From contig NZ_JAHRIB010000156.1 of the NCBI RefSeq assembly GCF_019090165.1, forward strand, positions 62,001 to 126,000: a stretch of DNA of 64,000 nucleotides, given 5' to 3'. The position numbers and the translations under genes are program-made. Under the pieces are notes generated by a model. That model was not told the origin of the DNA. It made no database searches and was given only the letters and a program-made list of their open reading frames with translations. Source of the DNA: Streptomyces sp. BV286. GTDB taxonomy: Bacteria > Actinomycetota > Actinomycetes > Streptomycetales > Streptomycetaceae. Below, one piece after another: positions 16,405 to 25,758 of the stretch (position 1 is its first letter; every line of letters begins with the position of its first letter).

Positions 16405-17037
16405 ATGTCACCTCGCCGAAGCTACGACCAGTACTGTTCCGCTGCCCGGGCCCTCGACGCCGTCGGTGACCGCTGGACCCTTCTGATCGTCCGCGAGCTG
16501 CTCGCCGGTCCGCGCCGCTACACCGACCTGCACGCGGACCTGCCCGGTGTGAGTACCGACGTGCTCGCCTCCCGGCTCAAGGACATGGAGCGGGACGGCC
16601 TGGCGACCCGGCGCCGACTGCCTCCGCCGGCCGCGGCGTACGTGTACGAACTCAGCGGGCGTGGGCGCGCGTTGCTGCCCGTGCTGCAGGCCCTGGGGGA
16701 GTGGGGCGCGCCGCTGCTGGCGGAGCGGCGGCCCACCGATGCCGTGCGCGCGCACTGGTTCGCGCTGCCACTGATGCGGAGCCTGGCGGGACTTGGCGAC
16801 GGCGTCGTCCATGTGCGCCTGGACGAGGGCGAGTTCCACGTGCGGCTCGGCTCCGTGGACGGCCCGGTGTACGGGGAGGGCCCCGCACCCGAGGAACCCG
16901 ACGCCCGCCTCACGCTCGACACCGAGGCGTGCACGCTGCTCGGCCGGGGAGACCTGACACTGCCGGAGGCGGTCCGGGGCGGACGGATCACGGTGACGGG
17001 AGAGGGCCCCCTGGCCAAGGCGCTGCGGGAGGCCTGA
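16405..17037 (+). CDS. HxlR-type winged-helix regulator with C-terminal SCP2-like domain
   Basis: A 210-aa regulator. Residues 1-95 form the HxlR domain: YDQYCSAARALDAVGDRWTLLIVREL and PGVSTDVLASRLKDMERDGL. Residues 110-210 resemble a small SCP2-like ligand-binding domain with LTLDTEACTLLGRGDLTLPEAVRGGRI. The ATG at 16405 is the first in frame with good HxlR similarity. It is divergent from the aminotransferase and probably autoregulated through the tandem palindromes. Confidence 0.88.
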   Translation: MSPRRSYDQYCSAARALDAVGDRWTLLIVRELLAGPRRYTDLHADLPGVSTDVLASRLKDMERDGLATRRRLPPPAAAYVYELSGRGRALLPVLQALGEWGAPLLAERRPTDAVRAHWFALPLMRSLAGLGDGVVHVRLDEGEFHVRLGSVDGPVYGEGPAPEEPDARLTLDTEACTLLGRGDLTLPEAVRGGRITVTGEGPLAKALREA

Positions 17038-17214
17038 CCGTCCCTGGACGGTCGGCGGCCCGCCGCACCGCGGAACCGGCGCGACGGGCCGAACGCCCCG
17101 AAGGGGCACGGGGAACCGCGAACGAGCCATCACCGGTCCGCGGACGAGCGACGACCGGTCCGCGGACGCGAGCGGGCCGGTCCGCGGACGCGAAACGGCT
17201 GTGGAACGGGAGAC

Positions 17215-18054
17215 TCAGGCGCCCGGCGGCACCCGTGAGGGCCGCCCGGGCCCCCGCGTCAGCGTGTACCCGCCGACGCCCGCGAGCGCGGCCAGCACAC
17301 CCCCGATCCCGGTCCACACCCAACGGTCGGACCACCACCCGGAGGCCCACCCGTCATCGGGCTCGATGCTGGACAGCACGGCGGCAGGCGTGTCGGACTC
17401 CTCGTCCTCCTTCGCCGTCACCGCGATGCCCGGGACCAGCGGCTCGGCCAGCGAGCCGTCGACCGCGGCCGCCCCGCCCATGTCCTTCGAGTCGACCCGC
17501 ACCTCGGCGTCCACCGGCAGTCCGAGGTCGGCGGCCTCCAGGCCGACGGTCGTCAGCCGGACGTAGTACGTGCCGGGCAGCGGGTCGTCGGCCCACGGCT
17601 CCGACCAGGCGCGGACCGTGCGCAGGGTGCAGGACAGGTCCACGGAGGCGGCCTCCTGGGCGGCCGTCCGCGTCTGCGCCCCGTACTGGCACGCCTGGCG
17701 ACGCCGCAGCCCGTCGTACACGTCGATCTGCCAGGTCGCGGAGGCGTGCGCGTCCGGCAGCTTCACCTTCGCCTGCACGGTGGGCCGCTGCCCGGCGTCG
17801 GCGGGGAACGACCAGTAGAGGTAGTCGCCCGTGGAGGCGCTCGCGGTCGCCCGCTGCCCCTGGTCGACCTCGGCCGCCGTGCGGAAGGACGTTCCCGCCG
17901 AGGTGGGCGCGGAGTCGTCGTCCGAAGGGCTCGCGGAGGGGGAGGAGTCGGCGGTCGCGGGGGTCACCGAGACCCCGAGCAGCAGCAGCCCCGCACCGAT
18001 CGCGCGGACGACACCTCTGGCGCCGACGGCGCTCGACATACGGTTGGCACGCAT
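17215..18054 (-). CDS. exported membrane-anchored protein, partner of the VWA protein
   Basis: A 279-aa exported protein. It has a signal peptide (hydrophobic stretch ending near TPATADS), a Ser/Asp-rich linker, an extracellular domain of about 150 residues that binds no ligand I can name, and one C-terminal membrane helix (WVWTGIGGVLAALAGVGGY) with a basic tail. Its ATG at 18054 overlaps the stop of the VWA gene (TGATG). The two proteins therefore form a coupled, similarly anchored pair. The domain resembles the beta-sandwich in the C-terminal half of its partner. Confidence 0.7.
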   Translation of the reverse strand: MRANRMSSAVGARGVVRAIGAGLLLLGVSVTPATADSSPSASPSDDDSAPTSAGTSFRTAAEVDQGQRATASASTGDYLYWSFPADAGQRPTVQAKVKLPDAHASATWQIDVYDGLRRRQACQYGAQTRTAAQEAASVDLSCTLRTVRAWSEPWADDPLPGTYYVRLTTVGLEAADLGLPVDAEVRVDSKDMGGAAAVDGSLAEPLVPGIAVTAKEDEESDTPAAVLSSIEPDDGWASGWWSDRWVWTGIGGVLAALAGVGGYTLTRGPGRPSRVPPGA

Positions 18055-19325
18055 CAGTTGGTCCTCCAGACCGTGATCCGCCAGCGCGAGACCCAGCCCC
18101 ACAGCACACCCGCGAGGAAGCCGGTGAGTACCAGGGCGCCCAGCAGCCACCAGCCGCGCCCGAGGCCGAAGGAGGCCACGTCGCTCGATGTGCCGGGCCC
18201 GTCCACGACGTCCACGGTCAGTTCGAGCGGCAGGCCGGGTGTGGTCTTCACTCCGGCGGCCGCCGAGAAGGAGTTGGCGACCTGGAGGCACACGGTCTCC
18301 GTGGCGGCCTCGTCACCGGAGTCGTCGTCGCTCTCGGCGCTGGGGTACCGCAGTCCGGCCGACATGACGTCGGTCCGTCCGTCGCCGGTCGACTCGCCGC
18401 GCACGATCTCACGCCCGTGCGAGGTCACCGCCCGCAGCGTCACGCCGTAGTCCCGGTCGACCCGGCGGTCGGCCGCGACGCTCACCGAGGCGCGCAGCTC
18501 GGAGCCTGCCGGGAGGTCCACGCGGTACCAGCGGTGCTGCCCGAACTCCTCACGGTCGGTGTAGAGCCCGGACTTGACCGCGGGAGCCTTCGCGCAGGCG
18601 TCGGCCCCTTCCACCGCGACCGGCGTCACCACCGGATCGGCGGCCCGGTCGACCAACTGGTTGACCTTGTCGGCCAGTTCGTCGGTGTGCTCGACCGACG
18701 TGTACGTTCCGCCGGTGGCCTCCGCGATGCAGCTGAGCTGCTGCCGCAGCTTGGTGTTCGGCACCAGTCCGAGGGTGTCGATGGTGAGGCCGATGCCCTT
18801 GGCGGCGATCTCGCGTGCCACCTCGCACGGGTCCAGCGGGGCGCAGGTGTCCTCGCCGTCGCTGATGAGGACGATACGGCGGGAGCCCTCACCGCCCTCC
18901 AGGTCGTCGGCCGCCTTGAGGAGCGCCGGGCCGATCGGGGTCCAGCCGGTGGGTGAGAGGGTCGCGACCGCCGTCTTCGCCTCGGTGCGGTCCAACGGCC
19001 CGACGGGGTAGAGCTGTTCGGTGTCCTTGCAGCCCGTCCTGCGGTCGTCGCCGCGGTAGTTGGCGCCGAGTGTCCGTATGCCCAGCTGGACCTCTTCGGG
19101 CGTCGCGTCGAGGACCTCGTTGAAGGCCTGCTTCGCCGCCGCCATCCGGGTCTGGCCGTCGATGTCCCGCGCCCGCATCGAACCGCTGACGTCGAGGACG
19201 AGGTTGACCTTGGGCGCGGCACCCGTGGGTTCGTCGGCGACGGCTCCGGCCGGCAGGGCGATCCCGGCCGTCAGGGCGGCGAGCAGGGCGCAGGCGCCCG
19301 CCGCCGGCCGTTTTCTTGTGATCAT
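18054..19325 (-). CDS. secreted, membrane-anchored von Willebrand factor A protein
   Basis: A 423-aa protein with a signal peptide (cleaved near ADE, residue 32) and a VWA domain at about 38-215. The metal ion site DVSGSM is at 45-50, with downstream TPIGPAL and ISDGEDTC completing it. Residues 220-385 form a beta-rich domain. A membrane helix (WWLLGALVLTGFLAGVLWGW) and short basic tail end the protein. It probably mediates extracellular protein binding at the cell surface. It is first in a two-gene operon. Confidence 0.85.
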   Translation of the reverse strand: MITRKRPAAGACALLAALTAGIALPAGAVADEPTGAAPKVNLVLDVSGSMRARDIDGQTRMAAAKQAFNEVLDATPEEVQLGIRTLGANYRGDDRRTGCKDTEQLYPVGPLDRTEAKTAVATLSPTGWTPIGPALLKAADDLEGGEGSRRIVLISDGEDTCAPLDPCEVAREIAAKGIGLTIDTLGLVPNTKLRQQLSCIAEATGGTYTSVEHTDELADKVNQLVDRAADPVVTPVAVEGADACAKAPAVKSGLYTDREEFGQHRWYRVDLPAGSELRASVSVAADRRVDRDYGVTLRAVTSHGREIVRGESTGDGRTDVMSAGLRYPSAESDDDSGDEAATETVCLQVANSFSAAAGVKTTPGLPLELTVDVVDGPGTSSDVASFGLGRGWWLLGALVLTGFLAGVLWGWVSRWRITVWRTN

Positions 19326-19401
19326 CGCCGGATCCTATGGAGCAAAGGCGCCACGCTTCAAAACGAGGGCGCCGGATCCTGCCGAACGCAGCTGCCACAC
19401 G

Positions 19402-20943
19402 TCAGAGCGGCCGGCCCGAAGACCGGTCCGTGGACCGGTCCGAGGGCGGGTCGGTGAGCGGGTTGGGCAGGCGCGCCCAGATGTCGCCGGGCCGCTCGGG
19501 CGACAGCCGCATCAGGGTCAACGCCTTTGCGGGCAGGGCCTCTTCGAGGAGGGCCGTGAGGTCGGGGGTGCGCGGCAGGTCCCGTACCGCCTCGGACAGT
19601 GCCTCGCGCAGCGCGGGCGCCGAACCGGCTGTCGCCGCGAGGGTGCCCGCGACGAGCGAGCCGAAGAGCTTGCTGCGCAGGACGGACTCGTCGTCGGTGA
19701 CGATACGGCCCGTCAGTTCGGGTGCCGGGATGCCGTGTCGGGCCAGCCGGGCCGGGCTGATCCGGATGTCCGCCAGATCGCGGTAGACCAGCCGCACCGG
19801 GGCGCCGGCGGGGGAGAGCACCACGAGCAGGTTCTGGCCGTGCGCCTCCAGGGCCACTCCCAGATCGAGCAGACGCAGCCCCACCGTGAGCGCGAGCCGG
19901 CTGAACTGCGCCAGCCAGCCCGTGGACCGGGGCCGGACGTCCGCGGCGAGCGACGCGACCGGGACGACCTGTTCGCCCGTCTGCGCGTACACCTCCGGCG
20001 ACTCACGCGAAACCGCTGCCAGATCAGGTGTGTTGGCGGTGGCGGCCCCGAGAGTCCGGGTGATGTGGAGCAGGCCGTCCAAGCGCCCGGCCATCGATTC
20101 CATGAACGCCGAGACCGTCGCCGCCGACGTGATCGAGTACACCGAGATGTCCCGCACGGACGAGGTCAGCCGGGCGCTGAGCGCGGTCTTGAGGTGCGGC
20201 CCGCCCGGCACGGCCAGGGTGCGCAGGGACATCAGGGGGTGCGCGGCCATGCCTTCCCCGAGGGCCTTCTCCTTCAGCACATGCCGCGCCTGCCACGGAT
20301 GGACGGGGATCAGCACGCGCCCCGCCTCCCGGTACGGCCACTCGCCCGTCACCCGGCAGTCCTCCTCCCGTACGGCGGCCGTCCGCAGCTCGACCACCGG
20401 CCGGTGCTCGGGCGCGTAGTCGAGCTGGTCGGCCACCGAGAATCCGGGCCTGGAACGGCAGTTGGGGTGAAAGGGGTGGCCGTCGACGACCCGCTGCTCC
20501 CACTCCCAGAGCGCACGGGGGTCCGCCGACGGCTGCTGGTTGGCGCGCGAGAGGGCCAACGAGGCGGCACTGTGGGCGAGTTCGGCGGCGAAGGGTCCGC
20601 CGTGCGGGAGCCCGAGCGCCGTCATCAGCGCGGCCGGGTGGTCGTACACGACCCCGTCCAGTTCGACCTGTGTGACGGTCGCGGCCGTCGCGTACGGGTC
20701 CGGTCGCGGGCCGCGCAGCCGACGGCCGTCGGCCAGCAGCAGCTCCACCCCGTCGAGGTCGCCCGCGCGGCGCGTGACCCACGGCAGCGGCTCGTGGGCG
20801 AGTCCACGCCACAGCCGGGACAGCACGGCGGCGCGCGCACCGGGGAGTTCGGCCGTGTACGGGGACACCAGGGCGGGGCGTACGGTGCGCAGCTCGGCGG
20901 CGAGAGAGGTCTCGGTCTCGGCCGGGGTGCGGGCAGGGTGCAC
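19402..20943 (-). CDS. IucA/IucC family NIS siderophore synthetase
   Basis: A 513-aa NRPS-independent siderophore synthetase, which adenylates a carboxylic acid such as citrate and joins it to an amine or alcohol. Seen features are GHPFHPNCRSRPG in the ATP-binding part, IPVHPWQ, KTALSARLTSSVRD, and EAHGQNLLV in the catalytic part. I place the start at GTG 20943 because AGGAG lies five bases upstream; the open frame continues to 20994 without a ribosome site. It is divergent from a second member. No iron box was found in the gap. Confidence 0.85.
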   Translation of the reverse strand: MHPARTPAETETSLAAELRTVRPALVSPYTAELPGARAAVLSRLWRGLAHEPLPWVTRRAGDLDGVELLLADGRRLRGPRPDPYATAATVTQVELDGVVYDHPAALMTALGLPHGGPFAAELAHSAASLALSRANQQPSADPRALWEWEQRVVDGHPFHPNCRSRPGFSVADQLDYAPEHRPVVELRTAAVREEDCRVTGEWPYREAGRVLIPVHPWQARHVLKEKALGEGMAAHPLMSLRTLAVPGGPHLKTALSARLTSSVRDISVYSITSAATVSAFMESMAGRLDGLLHITRTLGAATANTPDLAAVSRESPEVYAQTGEQVVPVASLAADVRPRSTGWLAQFSRLALTVGLRLLDLGVALEAHGQNLLVVLSPAGAPVRLVYRDLADIRISPARLARHGIPAPELTGRIVTDDESVLRSKLFGSLVAGTLAATAGSAPALREALSEAVRDLPRTPDLTALLEEALPAKALTLMRLSPERPGDIWARLPNPLTDPPSDRSTDRSSGRPL

Positions 20944-21041
20944 AGGGGCTCCTAGAGTGAGGGACACATCGCGGCCGGGTACGACGCCGGACATACTGAG
21001 CGCCAGTGCACCGTATGCAACGAACGGATCGCGTGGATCTC

Positions 21042-22622
21042 ATGCACCCCGTGCCACCCATGCACCCCGGTGACGGCGTCGCCGAAGCAGCCGACGCGTA
21101 CGCGTCGGCGCCGCTGCTCAACTGTCTGCTGCGGGAGATCGGCGAACCCGTACCGGGGCCGCGGGAGCCGGGTGAACGACGGGTGTACCGGCTGCCCGGC
21201 GGACGGCTCCTGCGGGTGCGCGACGGGCGCAGGCCGCGCGACCCGGAGCTGTTCACCGACGGCGCCTGGCAGCGGCTCGGCCACGCCGCTCTGGTCGAGC
21301 TCACCGCCGAGGAACTGCGCCGCCACACCGGCCTGTCCAACCCCGGGCTGCCCGCCGAGATGACCGACAGCAGGGACGTGGTGGCCGCGATCCTGGCGGC
21401 CCGCGCGGGTACGGCTCCGCCCACCGACCCGTATCGGCGGTCCGAGCAGTCCCTGATCACGGGGCATCCCCACCACCCGGCCCCCAAGGCGCGCGGCGGC
21501 GGCCCGGTGACCGGCTGGCTCCCGTACGCCCCCGAGGCGTACGCCTCGTTTCCGCTGGTGCTGCTGGGCCTGCGGGAGGACGCCTGCGTGGAGGACGGCG
21601 ACACGAGGGCCCTCGACGCCCTGGGCGAGGCCCCGCCCGGCTACCGCCTCCTGCCGGCCCACCCGTGGCAGCTCGACCTCGTCGGCGCCCGCCCGGAGAT
21701 CCGCGCGGCCCTCGCCGACGGCCGCCTCGTACGCCTCGGCCCCTCCGCCCGGCCCGCCTGGCCGACGGCCGCGGTCCGCACCCTGTACGTCCCCGGCGCC
21801 GACCTCTTCGTGAAGTTCAGCCTCGACGTCCGCATCACCAACGACATCCGCCGCCTGTGGCGTCACGACCTGCTCGCACTGCGCCGTACGGACACCGCGG
21901 TGACGCAGGCCTTCACCGCCCTGGACGCCGGCCCGGCCTGGCTGAGCGACCGCGGCTACCGCACGGCGGACTTCGCCTTCGAGGAGCTGGCCGTCCTCGT
22001 ACGTGACGGTCTGCGTGAGCATGTGACCCCCGGTTCGACTCCCCTGCTGGCGGCCGCGCTGACGGAGGGCGTACAGGGCACCCGCGACCCCCTCGGCCCG
22101 GACGGCGTGCGGGACCTGGCGGGCTTCGACGGCAACCCCCTGGACACCCTCGCCGATCCGGCCGCCTGGTGGACGGCGTATCTGCGCCAAGTCGTCCCGC
22201 CGGTACTGGAGTTGTTCGTCCGGCACGGCGTCGTGCTCGAAGCGCACCTGCAGAACACGGTGGTGGCCGTGGACGGCGACGGCGTACCGGTGCAGGCACT
22301 GTTCCGGGACGCCGAGGGCGTGAAGCTGCTGCCGGACGTGACGCGGAAGGCCGGCTGGGAGCGGCTGGTGTACTGCCTGGTCGTGAACAACCTGCTGGAG
22401 ATCGCGGGCGCCCTGCGGGAGCGGCACCCGGAGCTGGATCCCTGGGAGCCCGTACGGCGGGAACTGGCGCGGTACGAGCCCCAGCTGCCCGAGGTGGCGG
22501 ACCTCCTGCGGTCACCGGCCCTGCCCGGCAAGACGAACCTGCTGCTGCGCTGGACGGAGGCGGACGGCGCGGACGCACGCTACCGGCCCGTCCCGAACCC
22601 GCTGCGTGTGGCGGACGTCTGA
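21042..22622 (+). CDS. IucA/IucC family NIS siderophore synthetase (second copy)
   Basis: A 526-aa protein of the same family as its divergent neighbour but clearly different in sequence. It has GHPHHPAPKARGG, LLPAHPWQ, a PTAAVRTL segment, VKFSLDVRITNDIRRL, and VLEAHLQNTVVAV. The start is uncertain: GTG 21006, ATG 21015, ATG 21042 and ATG 21060 are in frame and none has a strong ribosome site. I use 21042. The pair lacks visible acyltransferase, monooxygenase or exporter partners. Confidence 0.82.
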   Translation: MHPVPPMHPGDGVAEAADAYASAPLLNCLLREIGEPVPGPREPGERRVYRLPGGRLLRVRDGRRPRDPELFTDGAWQRLGHAALVELTAEELRRHTGLSNPGLPAEMTDSRDVVAAILAARAGTAPPTDPYRRSEQSLITGHPHHPAPKARGGGPVTGWLPYAPEAYASFPLVLLGLREDACVEDGDTRALDALGEAPPGYRLLPAHPWQLDLVGARPEIRAALADGRLVRLGPSARPAWPTAAVRTLYVPGADLFVKFSLDVRITNDIRRLWRHDLLALRRTDTAVTQAFTALDAGPAWLSDRGYRTADFAFEELAVLVRDGLREHVTPGSTPLLAAALTEGVQGTRDPLGPDGVRDLAGFDGNPLDTLADPAAWWTAYLRQVVPPVLELFVRHGVVLEAHLQNTVVAVDGDGVPVQALFRDAEGVKLLPDVTRKAGWERLVYCLVVNNLLEIAGALRERHPELDPWEPVRRELARYEPQLPEVADLLRSPALPGKTNLLLRWTEADGADARYRPVPNPLRVADV

Positions 22623-22705
22623 CGGGCGTGGTGTGCCGCGGTCGTCAGGACCGTGGCCCGGAAATGGCGATCAGTCGTGCGGGCGACTGAATTACAGTGG
22701 CTGAT

Positions 22706-23620
22706 GTGCTGCGCGAAGTGACCGCCGATCGATACGTGACCCCGCTGCGGGCGGGCGGTTCCGTCCCCGGAATCGTCGAGGCCGACGACCTGGGCACCTA
22801 CGTCGTGAAGTTCACCGGCTCGGCGCAGGGGCTGAAGGCGCTGGTCGCCGAGGTGATCGTGGGTGAGCTGGCGCGTGCCCTCGGACTGCGGTTCCCCGAG
22901 CTGGTGCTGGTGCACTTCGACCCGGCCGTCGCCGAGCACGAGCCGCACGCGGAGGTGCAGGACCTCCTGCGCTCCAGCGCCGGACTCAACCTCGGCATGG
23001 ACTACCTGTCGGGCGCCCAGGACTTCACCCCGGAGGTCGCGGAGGCGTTCGACGTCGACCCCCTGGAAGCCGGCCGGATCATCTGGCTGGACGCCCTCAC
23101 GGTCAACGTCGACCGCACGACGCACAGCTCGAACCTGATGGTCTGGCCCACGCTCGGTGTCGCGCCCCCGAAGCTGTGGCTGATCGACCACGGCGCCGCG
23201 CTGGTCTTCCACCACCGCTGGGACGCCTCGTCGCCGGAGAAGGCGTACGACTTCCGGCGGCACGCGCTCGGCGGCCACACCCCCGACACACGCGCGGCCG
23301 ACGCCGAGCTGGCGCCCAGGGTGACGGAGGACCTGCTGCGCGCGATCACCGCGGAGGTGCCCGACGCCTGGCTCGCCGACGAGCCCGGCTTCACGACCCC
23401 CGACGACGTCCGCGAGGCGTACGTCGGATACCTCCTCGCCCGGGTGAGGGCCTCCGAGGCCTGGCTGCCCACCGGCTTCCCCACCCGTGAACAGCTCGCG
23501 GCCGAGGACGCCCACCGGGCGGCGAAGACCCAGCGGGGCCGTCCGGACTGGCTGAAGCGGGTCCCCGACCTGCACGGCAAACCGGCGGCGGAACAGGATT
23601 GGTCGGTACACCTCGGATGA
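22706..23620 (+). CDS. HipA-like kinase family protein
   Basis: A 304-aa protein with a HipA-like kinase core but without a HipB partner. It begins LREVTADRYVTPLRAGGS and has the segments DLGTYVVKFTGSAQG (ATP-lysine region), WLDALTVNVDRTTHSSNLMVW (catalytic loop with D and N), and LWLIDHGAAL (DFG-like metal site). A TACAGT -10 box at 22693-22698 is followed by seven bases and GTG 22706, so the mRNA is probably leaderless. The gene overlaps the Rdx gene by four bases. Its substrate is unknown. Confidence 0.75.
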   Translation: MLREVTADRYVTPLRAGGSVPGIVEADDLGTYVVKFTGSAQGLKALVAEVIVGELARALGLRFPELVLVHFDPAVAEHEPHAEVQDLLRSSAGLNLGMDYLSGAQDFTPEVAEAFDVDPLEAGRIIWLDALTVNVDRTTHSSNLMVWPTLGVAPPKLWLIDHGAALVFHHRWDASSPEKAYDFRRHALGGHTPDTRAADAELAPRVTEDLLRAITAEVPDAWLADEPGFTTPDDVREAYVGYLLARVRASEAWLPTGFPTREQLAAEDAHRAAKTQRGRPDWLKRVPDLHGKPAAEQDWSVHLG

Positions 23621-23919
23621 CACCGGAGAACACGCCCGCCGCGACGGTGCTGCCGCACCGCGTGCAGATCGAGTACTGCACCCAGTGCCGCTGGCTGCCC
23701 CGGGCCGCGTGGCTCGCCCAGGAGCTCCTCACCACCTTCGAGCAGGAGCTGACCGAGCTCGCGCTCAAGCCGGGCACCGGCGGTGTCTTCGTCGTACGGG
23801 TCGACGACGAGGTGGTCTGGGACCGCCGTGAGCAGGGTTTTCCCGAGCCGACGGCCGTGAAGCGCCTGGTACGCGACCGAGTGGCCCCGGGGAAGACCCT
23901 GGGCCACTCGGAGAGGTAG
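23617..23919 (+). CDS. Rdx family (SelT/SelW/SelH-like) protein
   Basis: A 100-aa thioredoxin-like small protein. The signature is VQIEYCTQCRWLPRAAWLAQELL, with a CxxC redox motif in place of the selenocysteine form, then VRVDDEVVWDRREQGFPE. It starts at an ATGA overlap with the HipA-like kinase, so the two are made together. It is convergent with aceB with only an 18-bp gap. Confidence 0.85.
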   Translation: MTPENTPAATVLPHRVQIEYCTQCRWLPRAAWLAQELLTTFEQELTELALKPGTGGVFVVRVDDEVVWDRREQGFPEPTAVKRLVRDRVAPGKTLGHSER

Positions 23920-23937
23920 TACGCGCGGCGGGCCCGC

Positions 23938-25572
23938 TCAGCCGGCCAGCTGTTCGTAGGCCGGCAGGGTCAGGAAGTCCGCGTAGTCCTCGTCGAGCGC
24001 GACCGTCAGCAGCAGGTCGTGGGCCTGCTGCCAGCGACCGGCCGCGAAGGCCTCCTCGCCGATCTCGGCGCGGATGTCGGCCAGTTCACGGGCCGCGATC
24101 TCGCGGGCCAGCTCGGGCGTGGCCTTCACCATGTTCCCGTCGTGCTCGAACTCGACGCCCGCGTTGATCCACTGCCAGATCTGCGAGCGCGAGATCTCCG
24201 CGGTGGCCGCGTCCTCCATCAGGTTGAAGATCGCGACGGCGCCCATGCCCCGCAGCCAGGCCTCGATGTAGCGGATGCCGACCTGGACGGCGTTGACGAG
24301 TCCGTCGTACGTGGGCCTGGCCTCCAGGGAGTCGACGGCGATCAGGTCGGCCGCCTTGACGTCGACGTCCTCGCGCAGCCGGTCCTTCTGGTTCGGCCTG
24401 TCGCCGAGCACGGCGTCGAAGGACGCCATCGCGATCGGGACCAGGTCGGGGTGGGCCACCCACGATCCGTCGAAGCCGTCGCCCGCCTCGCGGTCCTTGT
24501 CGGCCTTGACCTTCTCGAAGGCGACCTTGTTGACCTCCTCGTCCCGCCGGGACGGGATGAACGCCGCCATGCCGCCGATCGCGTGCGCTCCCCGCTTGTG
24601 GCAGGTGCGGACGAGCAGTTCGGTGTACGCGCGCATGAACGGGGCCGTCATCGTCACCGCGTTGCGGTCCGGGAGGACGAACTTCTGCCCGCCGTCACGG
24701 AAGTTCTTGACGATGGAGAAGAGGTAGTCCCAGCGGCCCGCGTTCAACCCCGAGGCGTGGTCGCGGAGTTCGTAGAGGATCTCCTCCATCTCGTACGCCG
24801 CCGTGATCGTCTCGATCAGGACGGTCGCGCGGACGGTGCCCTGCGGGATGCCGACGTAGTCCTGTGCGAAGACGAACACCTCGTTCCAGAGGCGGGCCTC
24901 CAGGTGCGACTCCGTCTTCGGCAGGTAGAAGTACGGGCCCTTGCCGAGGTCCAGCAGCCGCTGGGCGTTGTGGAAGAAGTACAGGCCGAAGTCGACGAGG
25001 GCGCCGGGGACCGGGGTGCCGTCGGCGTCGACGAGGTGGCGCTCGTCCAGATGCCAGCCGCGCGGGCGCATCACGACCGTGGCCAGTTCCCCGGGTGCCT
25101 TCAGGGCGTACGACTTGCCGGTGCGCTCGTCCGTGAAGTCGATGTTCCGGGTGTACGCGTCGGCCATGTTCACCTGGCCGAGGACCACGTTCTCCCAGGT
25201 CGGCGCGGAGGCGTCCTCGAAGTCCGCCAGCCAGATCCTGGCGCCCGAGTTGAGGGCGTTGATGGTCATCTTGCGGTCGGTGGGGCCGGTGATCTCGACG
25301 CGGCGGTCGTTGAGGGCCTCGGGCGACGGGGCCACCCGCCAGGAGTCGTCCGCGCGGATCGCGGCGGTCTCCGGGAGGAAGTCGAGCGTGGAGGTGCGGG
25401 CGATCTCGGCGCGGCGCCCGGCGCGCAGGGCGAGAAGCTCGTCACGCCGGGGCGTGAACCGCCGGTGCAACTCGGCCACGAAGGCGAGGGCCTCGTCGGT
25501 GAGGACCTCCTCCTGCCGGGGCAGGGGCTCGGCGCCGACGATGGCCAGCGGGGACGGCGCTGGTGCGGACAT
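23938..25572 (-). CDS. aceB: malate synthase A
   Basis: A 544-aa enzyme that condenses glyoxylate with acetyl-CoA to malate. Family markers are RRVEITGPTDRKMTINALNSGARIW, the GLNAGRWDYLFSIVKN segment, RGAHAIGGMAAFIP, and the catalytic region EDAATAEISRSQIWQW. The length fits the A isoform. GAAGGAAGTG precedes the ATG. The promoter carries AllR-like sites, which links it to glyoxylate from allantoin rather than to the acetate shunt alone. Confidence 0.95.
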   Translation of the reverse strand: MSAPAPSPLAIVGAEPLPRQEEVLTDEALAFVAELHRRFTPRRDELLALRAGRRAEIARTSTLDFLPETAAIRADDSWRVAPSPEALNDRRVEITGPTDRKMTINALNSGARIWLADFEDASAPTWENVVLGQVNMADAYTRNIDFTDERTGKSYALKAPGELATVVMRPRGWHLDERHLVDADGTPVPGALVDFGLYFFHNAQRLLDLGKGPYFYLPKTESHLEARLWNEVFVFAQDYVGIPQGTVRATVLIETITAAYEMEEILYELRDHASGLNAGRWDYLFSIVKNFRDGGQKFVLPDRNAVTMTAPFMRAYTELLVRTCHKRGAHAIGGMAAFIPSRRDEEVNKVAFEKVKADKDREAGDGFDGSWVAHPDLVPIAMASFDAVLGDRPNQKDRLREDVDVKAADLIAVDSLEARPTYDGLVNAVQVGIRYIEAWLRGMGAVAIFNLMEDAATAEISRSQIWQWINAGVEFEHDGNMVKATPELAREIAARELADIRAEIGEEAFAAGRWQQAHDLLLTVALDEDYADFLTLPAYEQLAG

Positions 25573-25656
25573 GAGCGGTCACTTCCTTCAGCGAGCGTGG
25601 CACCGGGTGCCAGTCGACCGGGTACGGCGGTGGACGCCCGTGGAGGGGCCGGGCGC

Positions 25657-25710
25657 TTCTGAACAGTGGATACTAGTTTCCTCATGGTGGAAGTTCAATA
25701 ATTTGTTGAT
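25657..25710. promoter_or_regulatory. operators upstream of aceB
   Basis: A perfect TTCC-N7-GGAA lies at 25678-25692 and a weaker copy (TTCT-N7-GGAT) 21 bp away at 25657-25671, the same spacing as before hyi and allR/allB. One base further, 25694-25710 carries TTCAAT-N5-GTTGAT, a copy of the second palindrome found before the uricase and allantoinase genes. Confidence 0.68.
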
Positions 25711-25758
25711 GTCGAGATTCTCCGGGTCGAGGGAAGGTGGCGCTCGGTGCCACCCCGT

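Noticed and set aside
16701..18956. 751-residue open frame on the plus strand
   Set aside because: Arg/Pro-rich translation overlapping the HxlR gene and antisense to the VWA pair; no motif or ribosome site.
20944..21041. Possible iron box between the NIS synthetases
   Set aside because: No 19-bp TTAGGTTAG-type palindrome could be found in the gap.
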